DNA of 33,285 bases from Alphaproteobacteria bacterium (lineage in GTDB: Bacteria > Pseudomonadota > Alphaproteobacteria > Rhodobacterales > Rhodobacteraceae), in assembly GCA_030428355.1 (NCBI GenBank), contig JAUIBL010000035.1:1-33285 (forward strand). The letters run 5' to 3'. Shown here in pieces: positions 18,808 through 26,009 of the stretch. Every line of letters starts with the position of its first letter. The first letter of the stretch is position 1. The position numbers and the translations under genes were made by a program. The notes beneath the pieces are model-generated. The model searched no databases and was not told where the DNA came from. It saw nothing but the letters and a program-made list of their open reading frames with translations.

Positions 18808-19557
18808 TCAGTCCTCGTCGTCGTCCGACCAGCGTTTCATGTAGTCGGTCTGGTACACCCCGCCCTGCGCCTGCTGCGTCAGCGGCTTGCGCACCACGTA
18901 ATGCAGGATCACCGGAGACCCGGCGGGCAGCTCGCCCCTGATGCGGGGCCGCACGCCGGTGTCATTGGGGTTGGTGGTCCGTGCCGTCTTGCGCGCATGG
19001 GCCGGGCGGATCGGCTGCAGCAGCAGGTCGAGCACGTCGTATCCCATCGCCTTTTGCCAGAAGCCGTACACCATCTCCGGGGTGATCTGGTAGAACCCGT
19101 GGTTGATCCAGTTGTTGCAGGGCGAATGCCCGATCAGCACACCCCCCGGCCGCAGCATCCGGTCGATATTGCGATAGGCGGTGGGCAGTTCGAACACATG
19201 CTCGCAGGTGCCGCCATCATAGATCACGTCGAACCGCGCGGTCAGGTCTTCGCCAACGGGTTGGGTCAGATCGTGGATGACACTTGCGTTCTCGAACTCC
19301 GAAAAATCGAGCGAATCCACGCTGTCGAAGCCCAGCTTGGCAAAGAACGTCTCGCTGTAGGCGTTGTCCGGGTTGCGCAGATCATCTTCGGTCACCCCCG
19401 GCAAATGGGTCTGGATCGCCGCTGCGAAATCCCTGGCCGACGGCCCTCGTCTGCTGCCGACAAAGCCCTGCCGCCCCAGCATGAGGAACGCGCCGCCCAG
19501 TTGGTGCCCCTTGACGGTTTCGATCAGCAGCGTGCCCAACGTATCCGGTATCGACAT
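18808..19557 (-). CDS. SAM-dependent methyltransferase-like protein (class I fold, atypical motif I)
   Basis: The 249-residue protein contains the middle and late motifs of class I methyltransferases: FDVIYDGGTCEHVFE (motif II/III region) and RMLRPGGVLIGHSP (motif IV/V region). The glycine-rich SAM loop is not canonical; the corresponding stretch reads FLMLGRQGFVGS. The C-terminus is acidic (SDDDED). I cannot name a substrate. Related proteins occur near glycan-modification genes, but no such genes are here. It is convergent with pepT (6-nt gap) and downstream of the cytochrome gene on the same strand. Confidence 0.7.
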   Translation of the reverse strand: MSIPDTLGTLLIETVKGHQLGGAFLMLGRQGFVGSRRGPSARDFAAAIQTHLPGVTEDDLRNPDNAYSETFFAKLGFDSVDSLDFSEFENASVIHDLTQPVGEDLTARFDVIYDGGTCEHVFELPTAYRNIDRMLRPGGVLIGHSPCNNWINHGFYQITPEMVYGFWQKAMGYDVLDLLLQPIRPAHARKTARTTNPNDTGVRPRIRGELPAGSPVILHYVVRKPLTQQAQGGVYQTDYMKRWSDDDED

Positions 19558-19677
19558 GACCAGTTCTCACCCATCACCCTTGCCCGGCACCATCCGCCGG
19601 GACCGAGGGCAATGCAACCCGGCCCAGGCCGAAGGCGCGGGACAGCGATGCGCGAAAACACCATTTGGACGAGGCGC

Positions 19678-20085
19678 TTAGTTGGTCTCCTGCAAGGACT
19701 GCAGATAGCCCACCAGATCGGCAATCGGTTCGGAGACCAGCACCGGCTGACCGCTGGGCAGCTTCATCGGCGTGTTGGCGACGCCTTCGAAATAGGGGCC
19801 ATAGACGGGCATGGGCGACCCGTGGCTGACCAGCGGGTCGGTGCCGTCGATCCGCCTGAGCACACGCTCCAGCGGGAAGGCACCACCATTGCCCGCCGCA
19901 AGCGCCGTCAGGTCCACAGGTTGCAACACAAGCGCACCGGCCAGCGGCCCCTGCCCGGTGGCATCCGCGCCGTGGCAGGTGGCACAATGGGTCTGGAACA
20001 GGGCGCGCCCCTGATCGACATCCTGCGCCATCCCCGGCGCGGCAGTCAGGGCGAGAGCGGAAAGGCAGGCAAGAACACGTCGCAT
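19678..20085 (-). CDS. Small periplasmic cytochrome c
   Basis: The 135-residue protein has a Sec signal peptide (1-20, ending GMAQ) and one class I c-type heme site, HCATCHG (Cys34, Cys37, His38). Met92 in GSPMPVYG is the likely sixth ligand, and the C-terminal helix is IADLVGYLQSLQ. It would carry electrons in the periplasm. The frame is open upstream to 20169; ATG 20085 gives a proper signal peptide and has GGAG 9 nt before it. A perfect FNR box lies 61 nt upstream, so oxygen control is likely. Its redox partner is unknown. Confidence 0.9.
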   Translation of the reverse strand: MRRVLACLSALALTAAPGMAQDVDQGRALFQTHCATCHGADATGQGPLAGALVLQPVDLTALAAGNGGAFPLERVLRRIDGTDPLVSHGSPMPVYGPYFEGVANTPMKLPSGQPVLVSEPIADLVGYLQSLQETN

Positions 20086-20145
20086 GAGAGGGACTCCGTC
20101 TGTCTGAGAATACCCCGAGTCTGCCGCGACTGGCCCCGCCCGGCG

Positions 20146-20159
20146 TTGATCCGGATCAA
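20146..20159. promoter_or_regulatory. FNR/FnrL-type box TTGATCCGGATCAA
   Basis: This perfect 14-bp palindrome is an exact match to the FNR-family consensus TTGAT-N4-ATCAA. It lies in the 134-bp region between the divergent cytochrome c gene (start 20085) and DUF1194 gene (start 20220), so it could serve either or both. No strong -10 element sits at the ideal distance on either side; TATTCT (20112-20107, minus) is the best visible candidate. Confidence 0.75.
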
Positions 20160-20219
20160 GCTTTTGCACTGGGCGAGAAACGGACTACCTCCATTGAAGT
20201 CATCGTTGGAGGGTTCGAC

Positions 20220-20900
20220 ATGCGCGCAGTGGTCCTGTCTATCTGTCTTCTCTTGGCCGCCCCCGCGATGGCGCAGGACACCGATCTCGAACTTGTACTG
20301 CTTGCGGATGCGTCCGGCTCCATCGACCAGCGCGAGATCGACTTTCAGCGACAGGGCTATGCACAGGCGATCACCGACCCCGAGGTTCTGGCCGCCATCG
20401 CCAACACCGCCTATGGCTCGATTGCGGTGACCTATGTGGAATGGGCGGCCGACACGGCGGTGGTTGCCGACTGGATGAAGATCGACGGGCCGGAAAGTGC
20501 TGCGGCCTTTGCCGCCGAACTGCTGAACAAGCCGCGACAGGCCTATGGACGCAACGCCATCGGGGCGGCACTGCTCGACGGGTTGCGGCTCATGGACACC
20601 AACGACTTTGACGGCTGGCGGCGGGTGATCGACTTTTCCGGCCCCTCCATTGCCGAGGCGCGGGCGACGGTGGTGGCCGCTGGCGTGACGATCAACGCCC
20701 TGCCGATCCTGCGCCCTGACGATCCGGGGCGCGCACAGGGCGGGCTCGAGGCGCAATACGAGGCGCAGATCATCGGCGGTCTTGGCGCGTTTGTGGTCAC
20801 GGCCGAAAACCGCCAGTCATTCGCCGAGGCGGTGAAGCGCAAGCTGATCCTGGAGATTTCGGGTCAGATGCCGGTTCGGGATGTGGCGGCAGCAGACTAA
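20220..20900 (+). CDS. Exported DUF1194 protein (von Willebrand factor A-like)
   Basis: The 226-residue protein has a Sec signal peptide (1-19, ending PAMAQ). It begins with a VWA-type strand and metal site, LVLLADASGSID, giving the MIDAS pattern Asp30-x-Ser32-x-Ser34. This is the DUF1194 family of secreted VWA-like proteins, common in Rhodobacterales and Rhizobiales and without a known function; binding of a protein partner through the metal site is the expected activity. A GGAGGG ribosome site precedes the ATG. It is divergent from a cytochrome c gene and shares a regulatory region with an FNR box. Confidence 0.85.
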   Translation: MRAVVLSICLLLAAPAMAQDTDLELVLLADASGSIDQREIDFQRQGYAQAITDPEVLAAIANTAYGSIAVTYVEWAADTAVVADWMKIDGPESAAAFAAELLNKPRQAYGRNAIGAALLDGLRLMDTNDFDGWRRVIDFSGPSIAEARATVVAAGVTINALPILRPDDPGRAQGGLEAQYEAQIIGGLGAFVVTAENRQSFAEAVKRKLILEISGQMPVRDVAAAD

Positions 20901-20971
20901 GCCATATTTGCCTTGGCAGCGAAATGCCTTGCTGCTTAACTCAACCTGTACGGTAGGCGTGCGAGGTAACT

Positions 20972-22672
20972 GTGCTGGTTGATTTGATTGATGCTTTGAT
21001 TGCGTTTTTGGAAAGCCTCAAAGGCATGGATGCGTTAAATCAAGGGCTGACGATTATTGGTCTTTTTACGGCACTTGGTGCCATTATCGGTTTGCCGATT
21101 AGGCTCGCCAATCGCAAAGTCGCGGATTCGGTCTCCGAGTATACAAAGCTTGAGGCGCTCCTCAAAACCGCCCGTAGCGAAGCTGAAAAACACCGTCGCA
21201 ATTGCGAAACGCTGACCCAGAAAAGTCCCGGCGCATTCCTTGAGAAATACGAATCGGAAATGCGTGATGGAAACGATGAACGCGCCATGACGTTGTCCCA
21301 AGCATTCATCGACGATCAAACAGAAGCACTTCAGACCGCGTACCGGATGCGCATGATCGAGGCAATTCGGCAAGCGCCCGAAGACGGTGCCCCGGCATAC
21401 GACACCGCGCGCCTATGGGCACAGGCCGCCCTTGCCTTGCGTCCGCAAGATCAGAAGTTGCGCATGTTGATCGACGAGTTGGGCGAAGCCGCAGGTCTGG
21501 CCAAGGCCACAGGGGCACGTGTCAAACTGAAATCGGATGCCGACAGGGAAGCCCGGATTGCCAGAGGCGAACGTCTTCCTACAGACCTTAGAGCCTTGAC
21601 CGATGCATTTTTCTCGGCGCGCCACAATGGGCATTACCAACTGATGCTGTTTCTGGCGGAGCATGGCTTGATGATCACGCGTCGAACACCATTCGGTGTC
21701 GGCAGCCGGGAACACCTTATGTTCAGGCGACATCGCGCCGAAGCAAACCGATGTAGTGGGTACTACAAAGATTGCTTTGCAGAAATCACGGAAATTCTTC
21801 CCGCTTTCGACACCGGCATCGGCGCACTGGATCCGGAAACACTGTACGCGCGGCACCTCAAGGCCTCCTGCCTGCTAAACCTCGGGCGCGCGCAGCACGC
21901 GTTGGAGGAGGCCGAAGCCCTGATCCCGCTCATGACCAAAGCCTACGGGTCGGACGTGCATCCACACGTGCTGGGAACGCGGTACCTCAAGGCCTTCTGC
22001 CTGCTAAACCTCGGGCGCGCGCAGCACGCGTTGGAGGAGGCCGAAGCCCAGATCCCGCTCATGACCAAAGCCTACGGGTCGGACGTGCATCCTGAGGTGC
22101 TGACAACGCGGCACCTCAAGGCCTCCTGCCTGCAAAACCTCGGGCGCGCGCAGCACGCGTTGGAGGAGGCCGAAGCCCTGATCCCGCTCCAGACCAAAGC
22201 CTACGGGTCGGACGTGCATCCAGACGTGCTGGCAACGCGGCACCTCAAGGCCTCCTGCCTGCAAAACCTCGGGCGCGCGCAGGACGCGCTGGAGGAGGCC
22301 GAAGCCCTGATCCCGCTCTTAACCAAAGCCTACGGGTCGGACGTGCATCCAGACGTGCTGGCAACGCGGCACCTCAAGGCCTCCTGCCTGCAAAACCTCG
22401 GGCGCGCGCAGCACGCGTTGGAGGAGGCCGAAGCCCTGATCCCGCTCGAGACCAAAGCCTACGGGTCGGACGTGCATCCAGACGTGCTGGCAACGCGAAT
22501 CTTGCGTTCAAAGTGTTTGTCTGGAGTGGGCAACAGAGTCGCCGCCGCCCGCGCATTGGATGGCGTTCGTGAAGGTCTCGAAGCTGCGGGCTTGTCGCCG
22601 GAGCATCGGTTTTTCAAACGTCTGGCAAAAGCAGAAGACTTGATTTCGGACAAGGAAAGGATCGACGGTTAG
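20972..22672 (+). CDS. Membrane-anchored TPR protein with five near-identical 43-residue repeats
   Basis: The 566-residue protein has no family name that I recognise for the whole chain. Residues about 26-46 (LTIIGLFTALGAIIGLPIRL) form a probable membrane anchor, followed by a charged helical, possibly coiled-coil segment (about 50-85). A unique helical region runs to about 293. Residues 294-508 are five tandem 43-residue TPR units of the kinesin-light-chain style (LGRAQHALEEAEALIPL, AYGSDVHPDVLAT). A unique C-terminal cap follows. The start is GTG 20972, with GAGGT only 4 nt upstream, so it is less certain. GC content of the 5' part is about 45-48 percent by my count of 120 bases, against about 73 percent in 60 bases of the preceding gene, suggesting transfer. 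Confidence 0.8.
   Translation: MLVDLIDALIAFLESLKGMDALNQGLTIIGLFTALGAIIGLPIRLANRKVADSVSEYTKLEALLKTARSEAEKHRRNCETLTQKSPGAFLEKYESEMRDGNDERAMTLSQAFIDDQTEALQTAYRMRMIEAIRQAPEDGAPAYDTARLWAQAALALRPQDQKLRMLIDELGEAAGLAKATGARVKLKSDADREARIARGERLPTDLRALTDAFFSARHNGHYQLMLFLAEHGLMITRRTPFGVGSREHLMFRRHRAEANRCSGYYKDCFAEITEILPAFDTGIGALDPETLYARHLKASCLLNLGRAQHALEEAEALIPLMTKAYGSDVHPHVLGTRYLKAFCLLNLGRAQHALEEAEAQIPLMTKAYGSDVHPEVLTTRHLKASCLQNLGRAQHALEEAEALIPLQTKAYGSDVHPDVLATRHLKASCLQNLGRAQDALEEAEALIPLLTKAYGSDVHPDVLATRHLKASCLQNLGRAQHALEEAEALIPLETKAYGSDVHPDVLATRILRSKCLSGVGNRVAAARALDGVREGLEAAGLSPEHRFFKRLAKAEDLISDKERIDG
21851..22495 (+). repeat. Five tandem 129-bp coding repeats
   Basis: Units start at 21851, 21980, 22109, 22238 and 22367, exactly 129 bp apart, and a degenerate sixth start follows at 22496. 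Units are nearly identical at the DNA level, including at synonymous sites, pointing to recent duplication or gene conversion. The 28th codon differs strongly between units: ATG, ATG, CAG, TTA, GAG. Confidence 0.93.
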
Positions 22673-22680
22673 CAGGCTCG

Positions 22681-23160
22681 CTACTCGTCCAGCGACCCGT
22701 GCACAGCCAGCAGCGTCAACTCCGCCTCCTGCGGTTCGATCACGCGGAAGCTTTCCCTCACCCCGGCTTCGGTCAACTCGCGGCTGACCGTCAGCAGCGT
22801 GTTGGGCGCGTGTTCGTCACAGAGTTCCGCCATATGCGCGATTTCGGCCTCGGCCACCGGGCGCGCGGCCTCAACGGACGGCGCACCGTACATATCAACG
22901 AAATGCTGCGCGAGGCCCTGGACCAGCGCCTCATGCTCGACTGGTTCCATCTGCGTCACCGCCACAAAGCTCACCCGGCCAAAGGTCTCGGCCCCGAGCC
23001 ATCCATTGCTGAAAGCCTGTTTCGCGCGGCCCTCCAGATCGGCCTCGGACCAGTTGGAAAACTCGAACCCGCCCGAAATGCACCATTCCCCGGTGCGGGC
23101 CGGGGAATGAAAGACGCGCTGGTCGCTTTCGTCGAAATGGATGGCACGGGCCAGTTTCAT
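22681..23160 (-). CDS. DUF6505 family protein
   Basis: The 159-residue protein begins MKLARAIHFDESDQRVFHSPA and appears to be the DUF6505 family, found beside formate dehydrogenase genes in Rhodobacterales. No catalytic motif is evident. There is one central aromatic/acidic segment (GEWCISGGFEFSNWSEADLEG) and no signal peptide, so it is cytoplasmic. The frame is open to 23598, but ATG 23160 overlaps the stop of the upstream ligase-like gene by 4 nt and gives the family-like N-terminus. It is last in the block DUF6494 - mrp - ligase-like - DUF6505, and its end lies 8 nt from the convergent TPR gene. Confidence 0.8.
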   Translation of the reverse strand: MKLARAIHFDESDQRVFHSPARTGEWCISGGFEFSNWSEADLEGRAKQAFSNGWLGAETFGRVSFVAVTQMEPVEHEALVQGLAQHFVDMYGAPSVEAARPVAEAEIAHMAELCDEHAPNTLLTVSRELTEAGVRESFRVIEPQEAELTLLAVHGSLDE

Positions 23161-23864
23161 GAACGGATCTCCAGAAGGTCGGTCACGGGCAGCAGCATGG
23201 TCTGACCCTCGGTGCGAAGCAAGAGGCCAAGCTTTTCGTCCAGCCCAAGGAAGTGCCCGCTCTTGCCAAGGAATGTCCCGTCCGCGCCCATCCCATGCGC
23301 CAGGCCGGACCATTCGGCGTGCAGCGGGCCCATGCCCTCGTCCTCCCACCGGCTGATCCAGTTGAGCAGATGGCGCGACCAGCTTTCCAGCAGATCGGTC
23401 GGGGTCAGGTCGCCGCAGCCTTCGCTCATGAGGTCGGTTTCGTCCGGGGTTTCTCCGCCGGCCACGTTGGGGCGGGCGAAGACCAGATCGAACCCGGTGA
23501 CCAGCCAGCCGGGCTCGGCGGTGTTGTCCGAGGTGTCGGTCGCCCCGCGAATGGACCCGCAGAGCGCGCCGTTCACCCGGATCGGCCCATCCCAACACAG
23601 ATGCACCGCCAGTTCGGACGGGCCCAGCGCACCCAGCGCGTTCTGCACCGCGACCCCCGTCAACGGCAACATCGCCGCCGCGTCGGCCAGCGGCACTTCG
23701 GGGGCCAGCACGATGGCCGCATGCAACCGCTCGGGCGTCACGTCATACAGGATTGTGCCCGCATCACAGCCCTTTGCCGCCTCCGAGCATGCCGCCTCGA
23801 ACGGGTCGGCTCCCGCCGCATTGATGCCCTGCATCAAGGGCGGGAACATCGGACCAGAGGTCAT
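23157..23864 (-). CDS. Biotin/lipoate ligase-like protein with DUF4444 C-terminus (probable pseudoenzyme)
   Basis: The 235-residue cytoplasmic protein resembles the catalytic core of biotin protein ligases (about 15-130), followed by a DUF4444 SH3-like C-terminal domain (about 165-235, GTFLGKSGHFLGLDEKLGLLLRTE). Key active-site features of BirA are absent. The GRGRRGR loop is not recognisable (CDAGTILY in that region), the KWPND motif reads CWDGP (Cys90-Pro94), and the lysine of RKLAGIL is replaced by Ala100 in NGALCGSI. It therefore probably binds or recognises something without ligating biotin. The start overlaps the mrp stop by 4 nt (23861-23864). Family assignment is fair; function is unknown. 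Confidence 0.75.
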   Translation of the reverse strand: MTSGPMFPPLMQGINAAGADPFEAACSEAAKGCDAGTILYDVTPERLHAAIVLAPEVPLADAAAMLPLTGVAVQNALGALGPSELAVHLCWDGPIRVNGALCGSIRGATDTSDNTAEPGWLVTGFDLVFARPNVAGGETPDETDLMSEGCGDLTPTDLLESWSRHLLNWISRWEDEGMGPLHAEWSGLAHGMGADGTFLGKSGHFLGLDEKLGLLLRTEGQTMLLPVTDLLEIRS

Positions 23865-24925
23865 GCCTTGCCGGCAGAGATCAGCGTGCGCGCCAGATCG
23901 CGGAACGCCCCGGCCTGTGCGCTGTCGGGTTTCGACACGACGATGGGCGCGCCGCGGTCTGCCGCTTTGCGGATGTCCAGATGCAGCGGGATTTCCGCAA
24001 GCAGAGGCACACCCAGCTTGGCCGCTTCCGCCGCCACACCGCCATGGCCGAAGATGTGTTCTTCGTGGCCGCAGTTCGAACAGATATGCGTCGACATGTT
24101 CTCGATCAGCCCGACAATCGGCACGTTCATCTGGTTGAACATGTCGATCCCCTTGCGCGCATCCAGAAGTGCGACGTCCTGCGGGGTGGAAACCACCACC
24201 GCGCCATCGACATGCGCCTTCTGCGACAGGGTCATCTGCACGTCACCGGTGCCCGGCGGCAGGTCCACCAGCAGCACATCCAGCGCGCCCCACTGCACCT
24301 GCATCATCATCTGCTGCAACGCCCCCATGAGCATCGGCCCGCGCCAGACAACCGCCTGACCTTCGTTCACCATCAGGCCCATCGACATCATGGTCACGCC
24401 GAAATTGCGCATCGGCAGGATGGTCTTGCCATCCGGGCTGGCGGGGCGACCCGACACGCCCAGCATCCGCGGCTGGCTGGGGCCATAGACGTCGGCATCC
24501 AGAAGACCAACCTTGCGACCCTCAGCCGCCAGCGCACAGGCGAGGTTCGCCGACACGGTGGATTTGCCTACACCGCCCTTGCCCGAAGCGATGGCCAGAA
24601 TGCGGTCCACACCGGGGATCTTCTCGGGGCCTGCCGGTTTCGGCCGTGCGCCACCCTTAAGATCGGGGGGCGGTTTCGGCGTCGAATGCGCCGTCATCAC
24701 TGCCGACACACTCTTGGCGCCCAGCGCCTTGACCGCCTCTTCCGCGGCAAGCCGGACCGGGCCATAGGCCGTGGCCTGTTCCGGTGCGACCTCGACCACG
24801 AAGCGCACCGCGTCGCCATCCACGTTGAGCGCCCGCACCACACCTGCGGCCACGATGTCCTGTCCCGTGGCCGGATCGGTCACGGCTTTCAGAGCGGCCA
24901 AAACCGCGTCACGTGTCAACGCCAC
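23861..24925 (-). CDS. mrp: Mrp/NBP35 family P-loop ATPase (Fe-S cluster carrier)
   Basis: The 354-residue cytoplasmic ATPase has an N-terminal MIP18-like domain (about 1-75), the deviant Walker A ASGKGGVGKSTVSAN (about 113-127), DADVYGPSQPRML (switch region) and the C-terminal cluster-binding pair Cys282-x-x-Cys285 in HICSNCGHEEHIFGHGG. Family members (ApbC, Ind1, NBP35) carry [4Fe-4S] clusters to target proteins. The start is GTG at 24925, 2 nt after the DUF6494 stop, with AAGGGACAGG upstream. It may be the housekeeping Mrp or one dedicated to formate dehydrogenase; co-localisation with FDH accessory genes favours supply of Fe-S clusters to FDH or its ferredoxin partner. Confidence 0.92.
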   Translation of the reverse strand: MALTRDAVLAALKAVTDPATGQDIVAAGVVRALNVDGDAVRFVVEVAPEQATAYGPVRLAAEEAVKALGAKSVSAVMTAHSTPKPPPDLKGGARPKPAGPEKIPGVDRILAIASGKGGVGKSTVSANLACALAAEGRKVGLLDADVYGPSQPRMLGVSGRPASPDGKTILPMRNFGVTMMSMGLMVNEGQAVVWRGPMLMGALQQMMMQVQWGALDVLLVDLPPGTGDVQMTLSQKAHVDGAVVVSTPQDVALLDARKGIDMFNQMNVPIVGLIENMSTHICSNCGHEEHIFGHGGVAAEAAKLGVPLLAEIPLHLDIRKAADRGAPIVVSKPDSAQAGAFRDLARTLISAGKA

Positions 24926-24927
24926 GG

Positions 24928-25119
24928 TCAGTCCTGTCCCTTGATGGTGCCTGTCACCACATGCTCGAGATCAAGCCCGTCGATGGTCAGCACCACCTTC
25001 GCCTCGAAGGTCTTGCCACTTGTCTCGGCACCGCGCATCGCCTCTTCGATGGCCTGTTGGGACGTGACCCCAACCTGCTTGAGAAACTTGCGCATGGACA
25101 TGTTGAAATCGTCGCTCAT
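24928..25119 (-). CDS. DUF6494 family small protein
   Basis: The 63-residue protein has the conserved start MSDDFNMSMRKFLKQVGVTSQQAIEEAMR, followed by a short beta-rich tail (KVVLTIDGLDLEHVVTGTI). I recognise it as DUF6494, a small protein of unknown function that travels with Mrp and formate dehydrogenase genes. I use ATG 25119, since the seven extra residues to 25140 overlap the ribosome site AGGGGAGAG. It is the first gene of the minus-strand accessory block and may act as a small adaptor; this is an inference. Confidence 0.8.
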   Translation of the reverse strand: MSDDFNMSMRKFLKQVGVTSQQAIEEAMRGAETSGKTFEAKVVLTIDGLDLEHVVTGTIKGQD

Positions 25120-25165
25120 CGGTTCTCTCCCCTTTGGCACCGCCCGTTCGATGCGAGCTAGAGCG

Positions 25166-25194
25166 TTGACGGGTGTAAGCCAGCGCCTTTAGGC
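25166..25194 (+). promoter_or_regulatory. Possible promoter for the exported heme protein gene
   Basis: TTGACG (25166-25171) is a good -35 element. TTAGGC at 25189-25194 (17-nt spacer) is a weak -10 element, or TAGGCT with an 18-nt spacer. The start codon at 25218 follows a strong GAGGAGG ribosome site. Confidence 0.35.
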
Positions 25195-25217
25195 TTTCAA
25201 GCGAGGAGGCGCACAGC

Positions 25218-25979
25218 ATGACCGCGACCCGTCCACTTTGGTGTCTTGCCCTGTCCCTGATGCTGGGCAGCCTGGCAGCGCTGCCTGTGGCCGCACAGGA
25301 CAAGACGTTCACGCTTGAGGCACCAGCGGCCCTGGTTGACTCCGGATTGCTCAAATTCATCCTGCCAAGGTTCACGCTCAAGACCCAGACGCGCATCACG
25401 CTGACCGAACCCGGCGCCGGGGCGGATGCACGGTTTGGAGACAGCGGCATCGTGGCCTTTGCAGGTCTGGATACGGTCTGGAAATTCGACGCAGGCGACG
25501 ATCCCGACGCCATGCGCTTTGCCGACTGGCTCCGCTCGGATGTGGGGCGCAACACGGTGGACAGCTATCAGGTCGACGGGGTCGCGCCCTTCACCTCCGA
25601 GATCAAGGTCGAAAAAGTGGTGGTCCAGATCACCTATGACGGCGATGCTTTGCGGGGCGAGGAAGTGTCCCTGACCCATTGCGGGCGCTGTCATGTGGTG
25701 AGCGACAAGAACCGCATGAATTCCATCGGCTCGACCCCGTCCTTCGCCGTGCTGCGCACGCTGCGCGATTGGGAAGACCGGTTTCAGGCCTTTTACGTGT
25801 TGAACCCGCACCCGGCCTTCACCCAGATCGAAGACGTAACCGACCCGTTCGACCCAACCCGCCCGTCGCCGATTGCAGCGGTCGAGATGACGCTGGACGA
25901 TCTGGAGAACATCATGGCCTTCGTTCAGGGCATCGCGCCTGCGGATTTGGGGCGGCCAGTTCAGTCGATGCAGGACTGA
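25218..25979 (+). CDS. Exported c-type heme protein with TupA-like (tungstate-binding) N-terminal region
   Basis: The 253-residue protein has a Sec signal peptide (about 1-27, ending PVAAQ). Residues about 31-125 look like a shortened periplasmic binding lobe: VDSGLLKFILPRFTLKTQTR resembles the DSGLL..LLPxFEKxTG start of the tungstate-binding protein TupA, and FADWLRSDVGRNTVDSYQVDG resembles its C-terminal ADWLTSxxGQxxIxxYxVDG segment. The middle of TupA is missing. Residues about 130-253 hold one c-type heme site, CGRCH (Cys155-His159), with Met225 a possible axial ligand. It is divergent from DUF6494 within the formate dehydrogenase locus. The heme site is clear; the TupA relation is by eye. 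Confidence 0.75.
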   Translation: MTATRPLWCLALSLMLGSLAALPVAAQDKTFTLEAPAALVDSGLLKFILPRFTLKTQTRITLTEPGAGADARFGDSGIVAFAGLDTVWKFDAGDDPDAMRFADWLRSDVGRNTVDSYQVDGVAPFTSEIKVEKVVVQITYDGDALRGEEVSLTHCGRCHVVSDKNRMNSIGSTPSFAVLRTLRDWEDRFQAFYVLNPHPAFTQIEDVTDPFDPTRPSPIAAVEMTLDDLENIMAFVQGIAPADLGRPVQSMQD

Positions 25980-26009
25980 GGGTAGACCGCCTAACGGAAG
26001 GCGTTCCCC

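Noticed and set aside
19583..19601. CCCGGC-7 nt-GCCGGG hairpin between the cytochrome c and methyltransferase genes
   Set aside because: The stem is real, but no T run follows on the minus strand. I cannot call it a terminator, and GC-rich 6-bp stems are common here.
18901..20430. 509-codon open frame on the plus strand
   Set aside because: It runs antisense to the methyltransferase-like and cytochrome c genes and into DUF1194 in another frame. It has no ribosome site and no family features.
21851..22495. CRISPR-like or intergenic tandem repeat
   Set aside because: The 129-bp period is a multiple of three, and the array is read through as TPR units within an open coding frame, so it is a coding repeat.
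23981..25192. 403-codon plus-strand frame opposite mrp and DUF6494
   Set aside because: His/Arg/Gln-rich shadow; mrp carries intact P-loop and CxxC motifs on the other strand.
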